Of a DNA stretch of 64,000 bases, positions 51,546 through 64,000 are shown piece after piece; positions within the stretch are counted from its first letter, which is position 1; each line of letters begins with the position of its first letter. A program made the translations under genes and the position numbers. This DNA comes from Chrysomallon squamiferum. Taxonomy: Eukaryota > Mollusca > Gastropoda > Neomphalida > Peltospiridae. The stretch lies in assembly GCA_012295275.1 (NCBI GenBank), contig CM022667.1, positions 2,949,001-3,013,000 of the forward strand, read 5' to 3'. The notes under the pieces are model-generated. The model made no database searches. It was not told the origin of the DNA and saw nothing but the letters and a program-made list of their open reading frames with translations.

Positions 51546-54302
51546 ATCCCATGAATGATTTAATAGAAATACCTTTATCAGAAATTTCTTTTATTATAAA
51601 CCAGTGAAACCTGTCAATACAGGACACTTGGTAAAGCAGAATTCCCCCAGATGAGTTTATGCAGTTTCCTTGAGTGTAATAAATAAAAAACTCTCAGTGA
51701 ATTGGACAGCCATTTATATCTAACTTTTGATATGGTACCCACACTGTACAGCTTTTGAAACATTTCACAAAAATTTCACTATTTTCTAGTAAAAGTAATT
51801 TGGGGTCAGTGGTTTATTTGTTTTGTTGTTGTCTTTTTTTGTTAAACTGTGTGAAACTGTTATTTATGTTTATTATAATTCACAGGTGACCGATCATCCA
51901 CTGACATTCCAGAATATAATGAAGTGTTACAGGTTTCAGCCTCAAGCTGTCAGTCATGTGAGTTGTAAATCTTTTTATTAATAACTACATGCATTGTAGA
52001 CTATGTACTATCAACACACCAATAATGATGAGGTTCTTTCCTTTTTAAATTATTTTTATTTAATTCCTTATTTAGTAATGTCACATTGTTTTCTTTTGTC
52101 ATTATCATAACAGAGATATGATGATGTCTGCATTTTTCTCTTTTTAAATATTTTTACATTATTGCCATTATTACATGAATTACTTCAGATACACAGATAA
52201 ACAACAGTACAGGTACTCAAATAGTTATTTCAGGTGAACAGGTAATTTAACAGGTTTTTAATCTAAATTATTTTACAGGTGTACCGCAGTGTACTGCTGA
52301 ATGGGCGTCGCCGTCATGCCTCGGGGAGCAGCGAAAGCAGCAAAAGTGCAACGAGTGGATCATCATCTCCAGTCACCACAGAGAAAGAGGATGCAAAGGA
52401 AAGACGTGAGTATAAACTGTTAACTCATTTAACCAAATTCTACTGATGTAAACCCCGAAAATAATAAAAACCTGATGTAAAACAGTCCACTGTTAATTAA
52501 CTAAAAGTTAGAACTAGTAAAATTGTTTCAAGATGTTTTATTTCCATTGCCAATTTTAGTGTTTTTCAGATTTTACATTTTACTCAATTTTAAAGTTAAG
52601 TTAGCAAGTTAAATGGGGTGTTTTTTGTATGTACCTTCAAAAGAAAAAGAAAAGACTTGAGTAAATTTTGATAAAAGTGGACTGTGGTCCAAATCTGAAG
52701 CATCATCATGGGTCAGTTATTTTATTTTTTAAAATTTTGTGTCTCTGTTGATTAATAAATTTTGCCTTGTTGTTTTGTTATCAGGTCGTGCAGAACATTT
52801 GGTGTACATCAGATCTACAAGCACTTTACCAGTTCCAAACCCAAACAGCCAGCCTCCTACTCCTACAAAACTCACTGGAATGGGGTCCACATTTGACCTG
52901 GGTGAGGAGCGTGGTGATCTCATAGAGTTTTATAATATGGTAAGTCTGTTTTTCTAACAAAGAAAATGTTAAGAGAAAAAAAATTGATTTTTTTTTTTTT
53001 TTTTAGCTTCAATTTCATTTCTGATTTTTATTTTTATAAAGGTATTACTAATGAAAATAAAATATTTTCTTCTTAAAAACAAAAGTTAGAAAGAAAGTTG
53101 TAAAAATATTTATTATGTTTATATTTTTTGTTTTTTCTAGTCATTTGTTACTTTTCAGGTGTTTGTCAAAAGAATAAAGGATTTTGCCCTAAAGTTTTCC
53201 ACTCAGAATCAGACATCTGGGGTAAATATACATTTTAACATTTCTCTTTCATATTGAATTTTTGTTTAAATTTTTGTTTTATCATGCATTTTCATCAAGA
53301 GTAAATTTATAAATACCTTAAGATTATGTTGTTGAATTTTTATAAATTCATTAACAGTTTCTTTTTAATCTTTTTTTCTTTTCTTTTAGAATTTTACAAA
53401 TTAATTTTTATTTATTTTTGTAAACTGGAATTTAAAATCAGTGGTGTGTGTATAAACACATATGGTATATATTCTTTAATGTTGAAAGTCTTTACTTCAT
53501 TAAAAAGTCAATATAAAATGTTTTCTTTAGAGTGCTCCCCCTTTGTCGCCCATGCCACTGGTAAGAAGTCAGCCGTCGTCCCCTCGCCGTGTGTCCAGCA
53601 AATACTCCGTGTACATCTCCCCACACAACATCAACAGAAACAAACCTACACAACCTAAAGGCATCTCCTACTGCTTCAACAGAAGTCCTGCGAAGGTGAG
53701 TACATTACAACCTCTGACCTTTCTGTATAATCGGTTATATTTGTGACCAGTTTCCATGAATGGTGCATAAAGTTATTATTATTTTTAATTTTTTAATTCT
53801 TAACTTTTTTTAGTCTTTGTTTTTACATTTCCATGAATCATTATTAATATTTTTGAAACATAACTATACTATTTTTGCATTCATAAACATTTTATACAGA
53901 GAGAAAAACAGGCAGACATACAGACACAAACGTACCAGTGTACAGATAGATAGATAGATAAAGAGATAGTAAGACAGACACTGACTCGGAGAAATAAAAA
54001 TTACTTTTAAGTTTCATTTTAATTATTTCTGAAAAACGTATTCTTTAATTAATATTTTATATTCAAAAAAAAAAAAAAATGAACAAAGGAGTAAAAGTGA
54101 CTGACTGTTTCAGGAACTGCGTGCAATAAACAACATGATTCGGATGGGGGAGAGGAAGCTGAGTGGGAAACGGCAGCTGGAAGTGAATGTGGACGAGGAC
54201 TCCGTCGACAGTCCAAACAAGCGCATGTGTGGCAGTCACTTCATGCGTCGTCTGCAGGACGTCAACTCCGAGAGGCAGGAGATCAACGGCGCTGCCAAAT
54301 AA
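33595..54302 (+). CDS. RBL1: Retinoblastoma-like pocket protein (p107/p130 type), complete
   Basis: Transcriptional co-repressor that binds E2F4/5-DP and the MuvB core (DREAM complex) to silence cell-cycle genes. 24 coding exons: 33595-33732, 35100-35233, 36044-36241, 37835-37899, 38436-38561, 38875-39035, 39184-39248, 39782-39956, 42633-42799, 43186-43267, 47473-47616, 48164-48246, 48608-48728, 49295-49393, 49809-49890, 50279-50508, 50799-50942, 51245-51424, 51886-51957, 52279-52405, 52785-52939, 53159-53221, 53531-53695, 54114-54302. All are GT-AG with consistent phase, giving 1054 residues (human p107 is 1068). The start is ATG 33595 in CGCCATGG; an in-frame ATG at 33448 lies over the E2F sites and has poor context. 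An invertebrate gene is co-orthologous to RBL1 and RBL2; the symbol marks the group. Confidence 0.97.
35100..39956 (+). CDS. RBL1: RBL exons 2-8: N-terminal cyclin-like domain
   Basis: Residues 47-354. GNCVSLTRLLRSARFSLIQF, KMKKWSDM, ERNFAVSTVIFKKFQPIFLDIF and RSRKQRRLPC are diagnostic of p107/p130. Then DDLVNSYHLLLCCVDWFYANAL, EPPCIINLLCDKHDGLVVEAK and VGDFDERIFLGEDAEDEIGTP. This domain in p107/p130 inhibits cyclin/Cdk2 and is absent in this form from RB1, which supports RBL rather than RB1. Confidence 0.95.
36706..36750 (+). CDS. Candidate 45-nt cassette exon in RBL intron 3
   Basis: A pyrimidine-rich acceptor (TTTCTTTTCTCTC...TTCCAG) precedes 45 bases that end at AAAG|GTATTT. Joined between exons 3 and 4 it keeps phase 2 and has no stop. 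It would insert about 15 residues, reading RHCRTNRQHLALSNER across the junction, just after the conserved RSRKQR. Vertebrate p107 and p130 have no insert here, so it would be lineage-specific or alternative. Not proven. Confidence 0.35.
38599..38650. repeat. (CT)n microsatellite
   Basis: About 25 CT dinucleotides just inside RBL intron 5, 38 bases after the exon 5 donor. Confidence 0.95.
39480..39790 (+). repeat. Irregular tandem repeat carrying the RBL exon 8 splice acceptor
   Basis: A unit TTATTTTGTGAA(G/C)TAAATTATTT...GAATAATACATG recurs at about 39567, 39663 and 39733, with a weaker copy near 39500. The last copy ends TTGTTTCAG|TAAAGTCATGA, the real exon 8 start. The first ends TTGTTTAAG|TAAAGTCACAA (39614), the second ATGATTCAG|TAAGGTC (39708). 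Confidence 0.8.
42633..49393 (+). CDS. RBL1: RBL exons 9-14: pocket A
   Basis: Residues 355-586. TRTLAPSTPLTGRRYL opens pocket A, as in p130 (TRSFAPSTPLTGRRYL). It continues ITPVSTATQSVGRLQALLSG, MGDTFCEHYIK, LQLGESLYYKMLENIVLAE, ALLDHDTFHRSLFACCLEIVIFSY, RTFPWILDVFDLSAYHLYKVFE, and ESILESLAWKSDSALWDAV. Pocket A with pocket B binds E2F transactivation domains and LxCxE proteins. Intron 10 is 4.2 kb and repeat-filled. Confidence 0.95.
43474..43523. repeat. T50 homopolymer
   Basis: An uninterrupted run of 50 T in RBL intron 10; its exact length is unreliable in any assembly. Confidence 0.9.
44030..44190. repeat. Duplicated CCAAT-box block in RBL intron 10
   Basis: CACATGATACTCTAGCCAATCAGAT and, about 105 bp on, CACCTGATAAGACTAGCCAGCCAATCAGAA. 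Both carry a full CCAAT motif (AGCCAATCAGA) after a TCACNTGAT element. This could be an old element arm or an NF-Y-type regulatory pair; function unproven. Confidence 0.4.
45240..45800. repeat. Degenerate ~130-bp tandem array in RBL intron 10
   Basis: ACATTTCAGTAACTGTTACCACTTGTTACTTTA begins near 45293 and 45423 (spacing 130), with shorter diverged copies near 45555 and after. Each unit includes CAG...CCAGTTAAACT and TTTACCTGTTGTTAC. Four to five units. Confidence 0.75.
46965..47420. repeat. AGT/AAT-type satellite with higher-order ~90-bp unit in RBL intron 10
   Basis: A degenerate trinucleotide tract ending shortly before exon 11. ATTGGCTGCATTAG...AATATCAGTA blocks recur at about 47033, 47124 and 47210, showing an 86-91 bp superstructure above the triplet repeat. 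Long open frames on both strands here are artefacts of the triplet composition. Confidence 0.75.
49170..49310 (+). repeat. 55-bp tandem triplication of the RBL exon 14 splice acceptor
   Basis: ACAG|ATAGAGG, GCAG|ATAGAGG and ACAG|ATAGAGG occur with exon-side bases at 49185, 49240 and 49295, spacing exactly 55 bp. Each is preceded by TTCTGNTACAAA or a close variant. Only the third continues into conserved coding sequence (ATAGAGGAGTCAATTCTAGAG, giving IEESILE). Confidence 0.9.
49809..50942 (+). CDS. RBL1: RBL exons 15-17: spacer with cyclin-binding RxLF motif
   Basis: Residues 587-738. SPMRHPRVRSL and ERFSSPQPGTVKRQLFAPKG match the p107/p130 spacer. RQLF at 640-643 is the RxL cyclin docking motif that distinguishes p107/p130 from RB1. 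A T/S/P-rich stretch follows with GQTIIAVTSDGRQVLIPVQT. Exon 17 ends KKTGSLSLFFRK, the first residues of pocket B. Confidence 0.93.
50617..50657. repeat. (GA)n microsatellite
   Basis: About 20 GA dinucleotides in RBL intron 16. Confidence 0.95.
51245..54302 (+). CDS. RBL1: RBL exons 18-24: pocket B and C-terminal domain
   Basis: Residues 739-1054. VYHLVGVRLRDLCDRLELN, KMWTCFEYVLMHN, LMMDRHLDQLIMCAIYVMAKV and FQNIMKCYRFQPQA form pocket B, with a serine-rich insert RRHASGSSESSKS before ERGDLIEFYNM. The C-terminus has APPLSPMPLVRSQPSSPRR, YSVYISPHN and SPAKELRAINNMI, Cdk-type SP sites like those that control E2F release. It ends SPNKRMCGSHFMRRLQDVN, matching the p130 tail. Stop TAA at 54300-54302. 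Confidence 0.95.
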
Positions 54303-54319
54303 CTGAGATGATGGTCCAG

Positions 54320-54761
54320 TGTGAGATATACGTACCTACATATATATGTGAGATAGTTAGTCGTCGGAGAAATGTGTGAGATAAATGAAAACAAAGACGT
54401 GTGTGATTGGATCCTCCGTGTGTAATGTATTCGAGAGACGGGCGGTCCTGTGTGACCGGTGAGAGGATCTTCTCGTGAGGTATAAGTGAGAAACATTTGT
54501 GAGATGGTCCTGTGTAAGATAGGTGTGTGAGACAGATATAAATGTGCTCTCGGTCTTCTGAAATGTGGGTGAGAAAGATGTAGTCTCACTCCACTGAACT
54601 GTGGGGAATTGTTCTGTGAGATAAATGTTTCACAGATCATCTGCTGTGAGATAGAAGTAACTCTCACAGTCCTTAGTGAGAACAAAAAAAATTTAAAAAA
54701 AATAAGTGAGACTGGTCTCTCACATATTTCTCACTGTTAGATAGAATTACCTGTGTGAGAT
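54320..54761 (+). repeat. Clustered TGTGAGAT motif in RBL 3' UTR
   Basis: Exact TGTGAGAT at 54320, 54347, 54375, 54498, 54615, 54645 and 54754, plus variants (TGTGAGAC, TGTAAGAT, GTTAGATAGA). Two copies extend to TGTGAGATAAATG. Spacing is irregular, so this is not a simple tandem array. Confidence 0.8.
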
Positions 54762-57700
54762 TGATTGTAGAAAGAAAGACATGACAGAAACAAGAAAAAT
54801 AAATATTTTTGCATACATTTTTTTTTTTAAATCAGCTGAACTGACAGAGGAGCTCAGAAAAAACGATGTTCAAGTCACCTTTCAGTCTGAATTACAGAAT
54901 AAATACATCATCAGCTTTCAATGAGTGCTGATACAAAATAAAATAATGAAAAATGCTAGGTTCAGAAAAAGAAAGTGATGTTCAGAATGTTTGCTGAACG
55001 ATGATACGCGTATATAAAATGGGTTGTTTGACCACACAATATATGTAACATAACTGTCCAGACACCAGTGTTAAATGGTCAACCCTACACCCACAGTACA
55101 TCTTGACTCCCAAGAGTTGACCATACACACATACATACATACACACGTGTGTGTAATGGTGTTAGTCCACAGTAACCGTGGGTGACTGCTAAACCAAACC
55201 AACAGTATTTTTTTAAATAATGGTTCATTAATAAAAACAGCTTTGTTTTTGTTTTTGTGACACTTAGAAACAGATGATGCTGTTAAGAAATATACTTTTA
55301 AAAAAATGTTTTTATAACAACAACTCACCACTTAACCAGTACTGCTCTAACAAATGATGACAACATTAAAAGCTCTTGTGCAGATGCTAAGAATTCTGGG
55401 ATATTCTTTAGATTTATTATTATTGTAATTTATTTTTTTTTTTTTTACTTTTTTTGTTTTTAAATCAAAAATTTATTTTACTCCTGCAGTCTATGGTTTT
55501 GCTCAATATTTCAATTACTTAAAAAGCAGGTGTTCACCATGAATAATTAGGCAGGTGTTCGAGTTAATTACAAATGGCAGATTTTATATTAATTAGAAAT
55601 TTTAAAGTTAATTAGACACTTCTGGTGTTAATATTAATTACAACAGGGCACTGGTATTTTATAAGAGTGTGCTGATAATGTTTGTATTAATTTGCTCAGA
55701 ACTGTTGTTTATTTCTTTATTTTTATTTCTCACCTTTTTCATATTTATTCATGAAACTAGTTTTAAATTTTCATTTATTTTGTGTATTCAGTTACCATTT
55801 TTTATGTGGAAATTAATCCGCCCCTTTTTTTTTTTTTTTTTTTTTTTTTTAGATTTGTTTTATTATTCTCAGAATTCAAATATATGTAGACATAATTATT
55901 TTGCAAATCTAAATATTGTTTGATGTTAGCAAAATAATTTCAATACATAGATTGTAGTTGTAAGTTTCAGAAAACAAAAAAAATGTGTTAAGTCATCAGC
56001 AATATATATATCTCTATATATATTAATAATTAACTATTCTAAGTATAATTTTTTATATATTAAGAAAACAAATTTTTTAATGTACCTGTTTGGTTTGAGA
56101 CTTTGAAAGCACAAAAAAAAAATCTTTCTTTGAATATTATTTTCTATTTGTATATGTCTTCATTTTTATTTGTTTTCTGTTTATTATTATTATTATGATT
56201 ATTTTTAAATACTGTTATTATGTTAATTATAAATAATAAACAAAATGGCAGCATCAGGAGAAAAGAAAAATATCTTTTTAATAATCAAAAATAGTTTTAT
56301 AAACACTATAATACTGGGGTGTGATTTTTATTAAAACTTGTTTGTATTTTTTACTTTTTTAATTGACAGTCTCATAATGAGTAGTGGTGGTAATAAATAG
56401 GATTCTTGTATAATCTCTTATTATAATTAGAGGGGTTATTTATTTGTTTTGTTTTTTATAAAAATATGTCTGTAAATTTGGTAGAAACATTTTTACTCAA
56501 GATGGGACTTTGTTGGGTTTTTTGGGGGGTTTTTTAGCTGCTTTTTTTTTGTTTGTTTTTTTAATTGATCACTTTTTTTTTAAAGTACAGAATAGCTCCA
56601 TTTTTCATACAATTTTACTAATTTTTTTTGAAAATTTTACTTTTGAAAATTTGTAAAATATTTCAGAATTTTTGGTGGAAGTTCTTTTTTCTACAGTGTT
56701 TTTGTTCTTTTTTAGCTTGAAATGTTTTATGGGGGGTTTGTTGTTGTTTTTTCTGTGTGTGTGAGTGGTTTTTTGATACTAACATACTTGTCAAAATTCA
56801 AAGCTGGTCTTGAAAATATTTTGACTTTTTTTTTTTTTTTTTTATGAATTTTGCTTACATTAACTTTTTAAATACAGTTGATACTATTAGTATGTCAGAA
56901 CTGTTACTATTGTGAATAGCTTTTAGTTGTAATATGTTTTTTTATGTAATTAAATTTGATAATATCATATTTTATTCACACTTACATAACTAAAAGGTTT
57001 TGCTTCAGTTTGATAAAGTATGTGAAATTATGTGAATTAATTTAAATAGACTGCTAAACAGGGAAATAGATAAATAGTTTTTAATATTATGGGCATTATT
57101 TTCTGAAAACAACTCAGAATGCAAAATTTCTGTATTTCAATTTAATTTATTATTATTAATTTTATTATTTATTATCTTTGTTTTAAGATTTTCTTCCTTT
57201 TCTTCTTTTTTGTTTTTTTAACTTTGAAAAACAATGTATGGTTTGCTTAAAAATGTGCTGTAAGCAAAAAAGTAAAAAAATTTAAGTGTGAATCTGCTAT
57301 CAAGAATGAAACATGTTGTTTTGTAAAAATTTAATATGGCTGTTATTTTAAAATACAAATATTGTACAGCTATAAGTAACAAAGAAAAGAACTTTTTTAG
57401 ATATATACCATTTTTTTTTATATACCATTATTAGTTTAAATTTGAATCAGGTAATTTTTATTAGTTCATGTAAAATGGTGAAAAAAATTATCTCACAGAT
57501 TGAAGATAAATTTGTTACATCAGTTTTATTATAAATTTTAAATTTTGTTTTTTATAAATAAATCAGATTAAAAAGTTAAATTTAAAACATACTAATTTGT
57601 TAAATATTATACAATTCTGCTTTAGTTAAATTTATATAATTGTGGTTTTATCAGAAAGAAGCAGGAACCAGATATGCATTTTTTTAAATTTATTTATTAT

Positions 57701-59584
57701 TAATATTATTATTATTATTTAAATTATTAAATTGCAGTTTCAAAAAAAATATATTTTGACTGAGTAGGTAAGTATAAAAAAATAATAATAATTAATGGTG
57801 GACACTAATTATTATTTGTAAACTAATTTATTTTCTTTATTTGTATGTTACTAACCCACTTAAAGTTTATTATTTAATCATTTCTTATTGCTAGGTTATT
57901 AATTTGAAATTTATTAATATCAAATTGTGGCTGTAGCAATAATTACTGGTTTTGTTTTTTTAACTTTGACCAACCCTGCTGCTTGAAACCCTTTCAAGGA
58001 AAACTAAATGTTTTAATTTCAGGTATATATGAATATTTACTCTGTGCCAAATGGTGTTTTTTTTTTTTTCTTTTTTTTTCTCTAAATATGAGGGCATTCA
58101 TAATATTACCTTAATGTCATATAAACTGTTAATAATAACAATCACAGAAAAGTCAGTGTTTGTGAGTTATAAACAGTAACTCTTCTCATGTAGTTGTTAG
58201 AGTTACATCCCTTACGACAATGAATATTCTAAAAACAAAATTATTGTTCTATTTTAAAAATAGATTTGTTTGGGGTTTAAACTTAAGGAAGGTACTTGGC
58301 ATATCCTTTTATTATTTATTTAATTTATTTAATGTATTATTTTTTATTTTATTTTTTTTTATATTTGTAAAAATTATTCTTTATTTTTTTTATTTTTTTA
58401 TTTTTATTTTTTTTTTTAAAAGGTAATGATACTAAAATAAATCAACATACACATACAAATTCACAAAACAAAACTGGAAATTTTATAGATAATATTTTGT
58501 AATATATGTTTTGAATTTCTGATTGTAAATAAATCCTGTATAGTGTTTTTTTTTTTTTAATGTCTGAATCTTCTGGAGACCTTGGTAGCCATCTGTCCTT
58601 CCATCCATCCAACAGTTTGTCTATCCCGTCCAAAAAAAAAAAAAAAAAACAACATGATAACTTGTAATTGTTTTTGTAAAGTATTTGTTCAGTGCTAAAG
58701 GTGTTTTCATACTGTTTGTCTTTTAGCAACGTTTTGTTACCAGCTTGCAGTAAAATGGTGATTTTGATTTGTACTGGTCTCCAAAAAGCTGAAAATTTGA
58801 ATATTATAAGAGAAAAAAATAAATAATAAAATCTAAATTAGTAAACTGACATTGATTAAAAGATGGTTAAATATTATTTATTTATTTATTTATTTATTTA
58901 TGTATTATAATTATTAATGTATTTATATAATATCATTTGTGCTTTTATTTTCTTATTTATAAAGGTAAAACTAAAAGTATACAAATATGCATAACAATAA
59001 TAATATTATGTTGACAAAAAATGTTAGATTGTGAGAAAACACCTTTAGCACTATTAATTAACTGTTCTTTTTAAATTGTCTGTCTGGCTGTCTGTAGACA
59101 AATGCATTTGTAGAAATGTCAAAACTGTCCTCCCTATAAAGTGGTCTTTATAAACAGTGCCATGTATTGCAGATGATGTAGGAATAAGTAATTCCACACA
59201 CACACAAACACAAACACATACACACACACACACACACACTCTTGCACATATAAAAATAAATAAGTAGAATTTTTTGTCAGTTATGTCTATTATACAATAT
59301 TCATCACAATATATTTTTGTGCACACTTTGATCATAGTAACAGTTTTCGTAGAAAGGTGATTCTGTAAAAAGTTAGGTTTGGTGCCAATTTATTGTTTTA
59401 TAAAACCATATTAATATAATTTATGTTATTAATGCATGCAAATTGATCCACTTTTAGAATTTTTTATATGTAGTAAAATCATTTTGATAATTAAGATAAT
59501 AATTATTACCACTTTTTTTTGTGATTAATATGACATCATTTTTAAAATTTTATAATAAGATTATTGTTATTTTAAATGATTTTA

Positions 59585-59587
<3 letters not shown>

Positions 59588-59648
<61 letters not shown>
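59588..59648. repeat. (ATT)n microsatellite
   Basis: About 20 TTA/ATT triplets in the RBL 3' flank; similar shorter tracts occur at 10331, 14107, 15057 and 61474. Confidence 0.95.
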
Positions 59649-59649
<1 letters not shown>

Positions 59650-60699
59650 ATTTTTATTTTTATTTTTATTATTTTTATTTTTACTTTTATTATTTTTTAT
59701 TATTAAAACTTTCATACCATCTGCGCTATACTTGTATGTATTTTTTGTTATATATTCCTATTTGGTTATGATTTAACTTGTACAGATCTCATTTTGTAAA
59801 GTATGTTTTTGTCAGATCCACTGTACACTTGTGTGAGGTGTAGAATATTAAATATTATTGTGATATGCAGATTTGGTGCAAAACTTCTGTTTGTGATAAT
59901 TTACCTTCATCACTGCTGTACCGGGAACAATTGCTTTTAAATCAAAGAGAGACAATTCATGACAGAATCATACAGAGTTATCTGTCTTCTGACTGCACTT
60001 TGATTTCTGATTTTTATGGTTCTTCTTTCCTTTTTTCTTTTTCTTTTTTGTTTGTTTATTTATTTTATTTATTTATTGAATTTTTTTTTTTAAACCAATA
60101 TTGAGAAAGATGTTTTATGTTAAAGATTTGTAAACCTATTTTTGGAGTTTGAAGTGTGTGTTCTTTTTTTTTCTTTTTTTTTTTTTTTTTTTCCCCCCCC
60201 CCACCTAATATGTGATAAAATACAGATTTTAGGAGTAAATGATATATTTTTACACAGACACATTTTTAACCACTGTCTTTTCAAATCAGTGATCCATGTT
60301 GAAAATAAGATTAATTAGTGTTGGAATAATCGGGTTTACTTTTTGGTTTAAAAATCATTTTCGTGCAGCACTGATGTTGAGGATATTATTATTAATATTA
60401 TTATTATTATTATTTTTATTATTATTATTATTATTCATTTTTTTTTTTTTATTTATTTTATTTTTTTATTATTATTATTTAAGTATAATGATGGAAACTT
60501 TTTTTTACAAATTACAAATTGTGTACACAATATTTTTTTTTTTTTAGCCATCATTACTATATACCTTTTCTTTTTCTTTTCCTATTTTTATTCACTTTCT
60601 CAACACAAGTGTACAGTGGAGCTGTGTAGTTGATGTTGTACAAGATACAGTGTGTTGATGACTGAACAGTGTCTGCGACAGACTGCATGTTGTCGAATC

Positions 60700-60705
60700 A
60701 ATAAA
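60700..60705 (+). terminator. Candidate RBL poly(A) signal AATAAA
   Basis: AATAAA in ATCAATAAAACTTGG, with upstream TGTA elements (TGTACAGTGG, TTGTACAAG) and a downstream T/G-rich block (CTGTGTTCTTGTTTGTGTC) about 20-40 bases on: the full set of metazoan cleavage signals. It lies in a locally less AT-rich stretch, unlike the many chance AATAAA hexamers nearby. It would end the RBL mRNA about 870 bases before the convergent gene's stop codon. Confidence 0.6.
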
Positions 60706-61473
60706 ACTTGGTGAAATATTCACAACTGTGTTCTTGTTTGTGTCATTATTATTAGTTTATTTATTTATTTATTATTACTATTACTATTATTGTTGTTGTT
60801 ATTATTACAATTATTATTATTATTATCATATAATTATTATTAACGATCTTGATCTTATTGATGAAAAAAATATATATTGTTCTTAATGTATTTATTTAAA
60901 ATAATTTAAATTTTAGTACAACCTTTGGAAATATATATTAATATTGCTGAACTGTTTGGGTTTTACTGAATATCAATAGTAAATTGAAATCTTAATAAAT
61001 TATGAAAAAAAAAAATAAATAATAAAGTAAAATAATGTGAAAATATAATACTAAGGCTTAGTTTCTTAATCTATTTTTTTAATCTTTTTTATTATTTTTT
61101 TAAGACATTTGTTTAAAAAAAATAATAAATAAATAAAAATGTATGATATGTTCATGTGAATAAATAGTCATAATATATTTTGTACATTTCCAAGATATAA
61201 ATTTAACATCAACCTTTAATAGTAATAAAGTATGACAATACTACCATGAAGATGCGTGGAACCTGGATTGTTTTTTTTTAATTTGTGAGGCTTTTCATCC
61301 TCGGAAGTGCATAAAATTCCTGATGATCTTATGCTACAGTACTTTTTCAGTGATAATTTTTTATTTCACAGTATTGGTAGTAAAGGTTAGGGTCAGTAAT
61401 AATAATAAAAAATCATTATCGAAATGTATAAATTGTATTTAGTTATTGTTTTCGTCCAAACTTTACAGATACA

Positions 61474-61555
<82 letters not shown>
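61474..61555. repeat. (ATT)n plus T46 tract just past the alpha-kinase stop
   Basis: ATT triplets (61474-61509) then 46 T (61510-61555). On the minus strand this is A46 starting 21 bases after the alpha-kinase stop codon, followed by TAA repeats. Confidence 0.9.
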
Positions 61556-61562
<7 letters not shown>

Positions 61563-61576
61563 TTTTCTTTTAAAAA

Positions 61577-64000
<2,424 letters not shown>

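Larger units (their letters stand above)
54303..60720 (+). other. Probable long RBL 3' UTR / 3' flank
   Basis: AT-rich DNA without a supportable gene. The first 460 bases hold seven exact TGTGAGAT octamers. (ATTT)n / AUUUA-type runs occur near 58873-58901 and 60055-60078, and an ATT microsatellite at 59588-59648. The region ends at a strong poly(A) signal. Whether one 6.4-kb UTR spans it, or shorter forms exist, cannot be told from sequence. Confidence 0.55.

Noticed and set aside
53141-53158. Alternative acceptor (TTTTTTCTAG) adding six codons to RBL exon 22
   Set aside because: Possible as a minor isoform, but alignment to p107 (FYN..YVGRVKSFALKY) supports the downstream CAG at 53158 without an insert.
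54236-54685. 149-codon open frame on the minus strand
   Set aside because: It is antisense to the last RBL exon and the TGTGAGAT repeat region; its repeated HTSL/SHT composition reflects that motif, with no splice sites or family match.

Overview
This window is nuclear DNA of an intron-rich, AT-rich invertebrate, most likely a lophotrochozoan such as a mollusc (an inference from gene structure and content, not a proven identification). All coding exons are bounded by GT-AG introns, and there are no bacterial-type operons. Splice phases agree across every exon I assigned.

Layout. (1) About 178-26232, plus strand: the 3' part of a CHD6/7/8/9 (Kismet-class) chromatin remodeller, 39 coding exons giving 2431 visible residues. 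It enters the window inside chromodomain 1 and runs through chromodomain 2, the SNF2 ATPase, SANT/SLIDE-type modules, an acidic SUMO-motif-rich exon, AT-hook-like basic patches and two BRK domains to the stop codon. (2) 26233-33594: CHD 3' flank, intergenic DNA with a 34-bp minisatellite, then a compact GC-rich promoter with two E2F consensus sites. (3) 33595-54302, plus strand: a complete retinoblastoma-like pocket protein (p107/p130 type), 24 coding exons, 1054 residues, with cyclin-fold N-terminal region, pocket A, spacer with an RxLF cyclin-binding motif, pocket B and an SP-rich C-terminus. (4) 54303 to about 60.7 kb: probable long 3' UTR with a repeated UGUGAGAU motif, AUUUA clusters and a good poly(A) signal at 60700. 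(5) 61577-64000, minus strand: the 3' part of an alpha-kinase (MHCK/EEF2K fold) gene, four exons, running off the right edge and convergent with the pocket-protein gene.

The main discovery is RNA. The CHD introns carry six copies of an 80-100 nt element with box C (RUGAUGA), box D (CUGA) and terminal stems GCAUUC/GAAUGC, all on the host strand. Three contain CAUGCUAAU before a D' box, placed so that D'+5 falls on A53 of U6 snRNA: they are mgU6-53 (SNORD8/SNORD9-type) guides. In human the same guides lie in introns of CHD8, so guide and host gene appear to have stayed together since the bilaterian ancestor. The other three are sister elements without a convincing target.

A second ancient link is the order CHD then RBL, on the same strand. 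It matches human CHD9-RBL2 (16q12) and, more loosely, CHD6-RBL1 (20q). A third theme is that several 3' splice sites lie in or beside local duplications, leaving 'ghost' acceptors that would truncate the product if used. The alpha-kinase exons are CpG-rich while sampled CHD exons are CpG-poor, which suggests different germline methylation.
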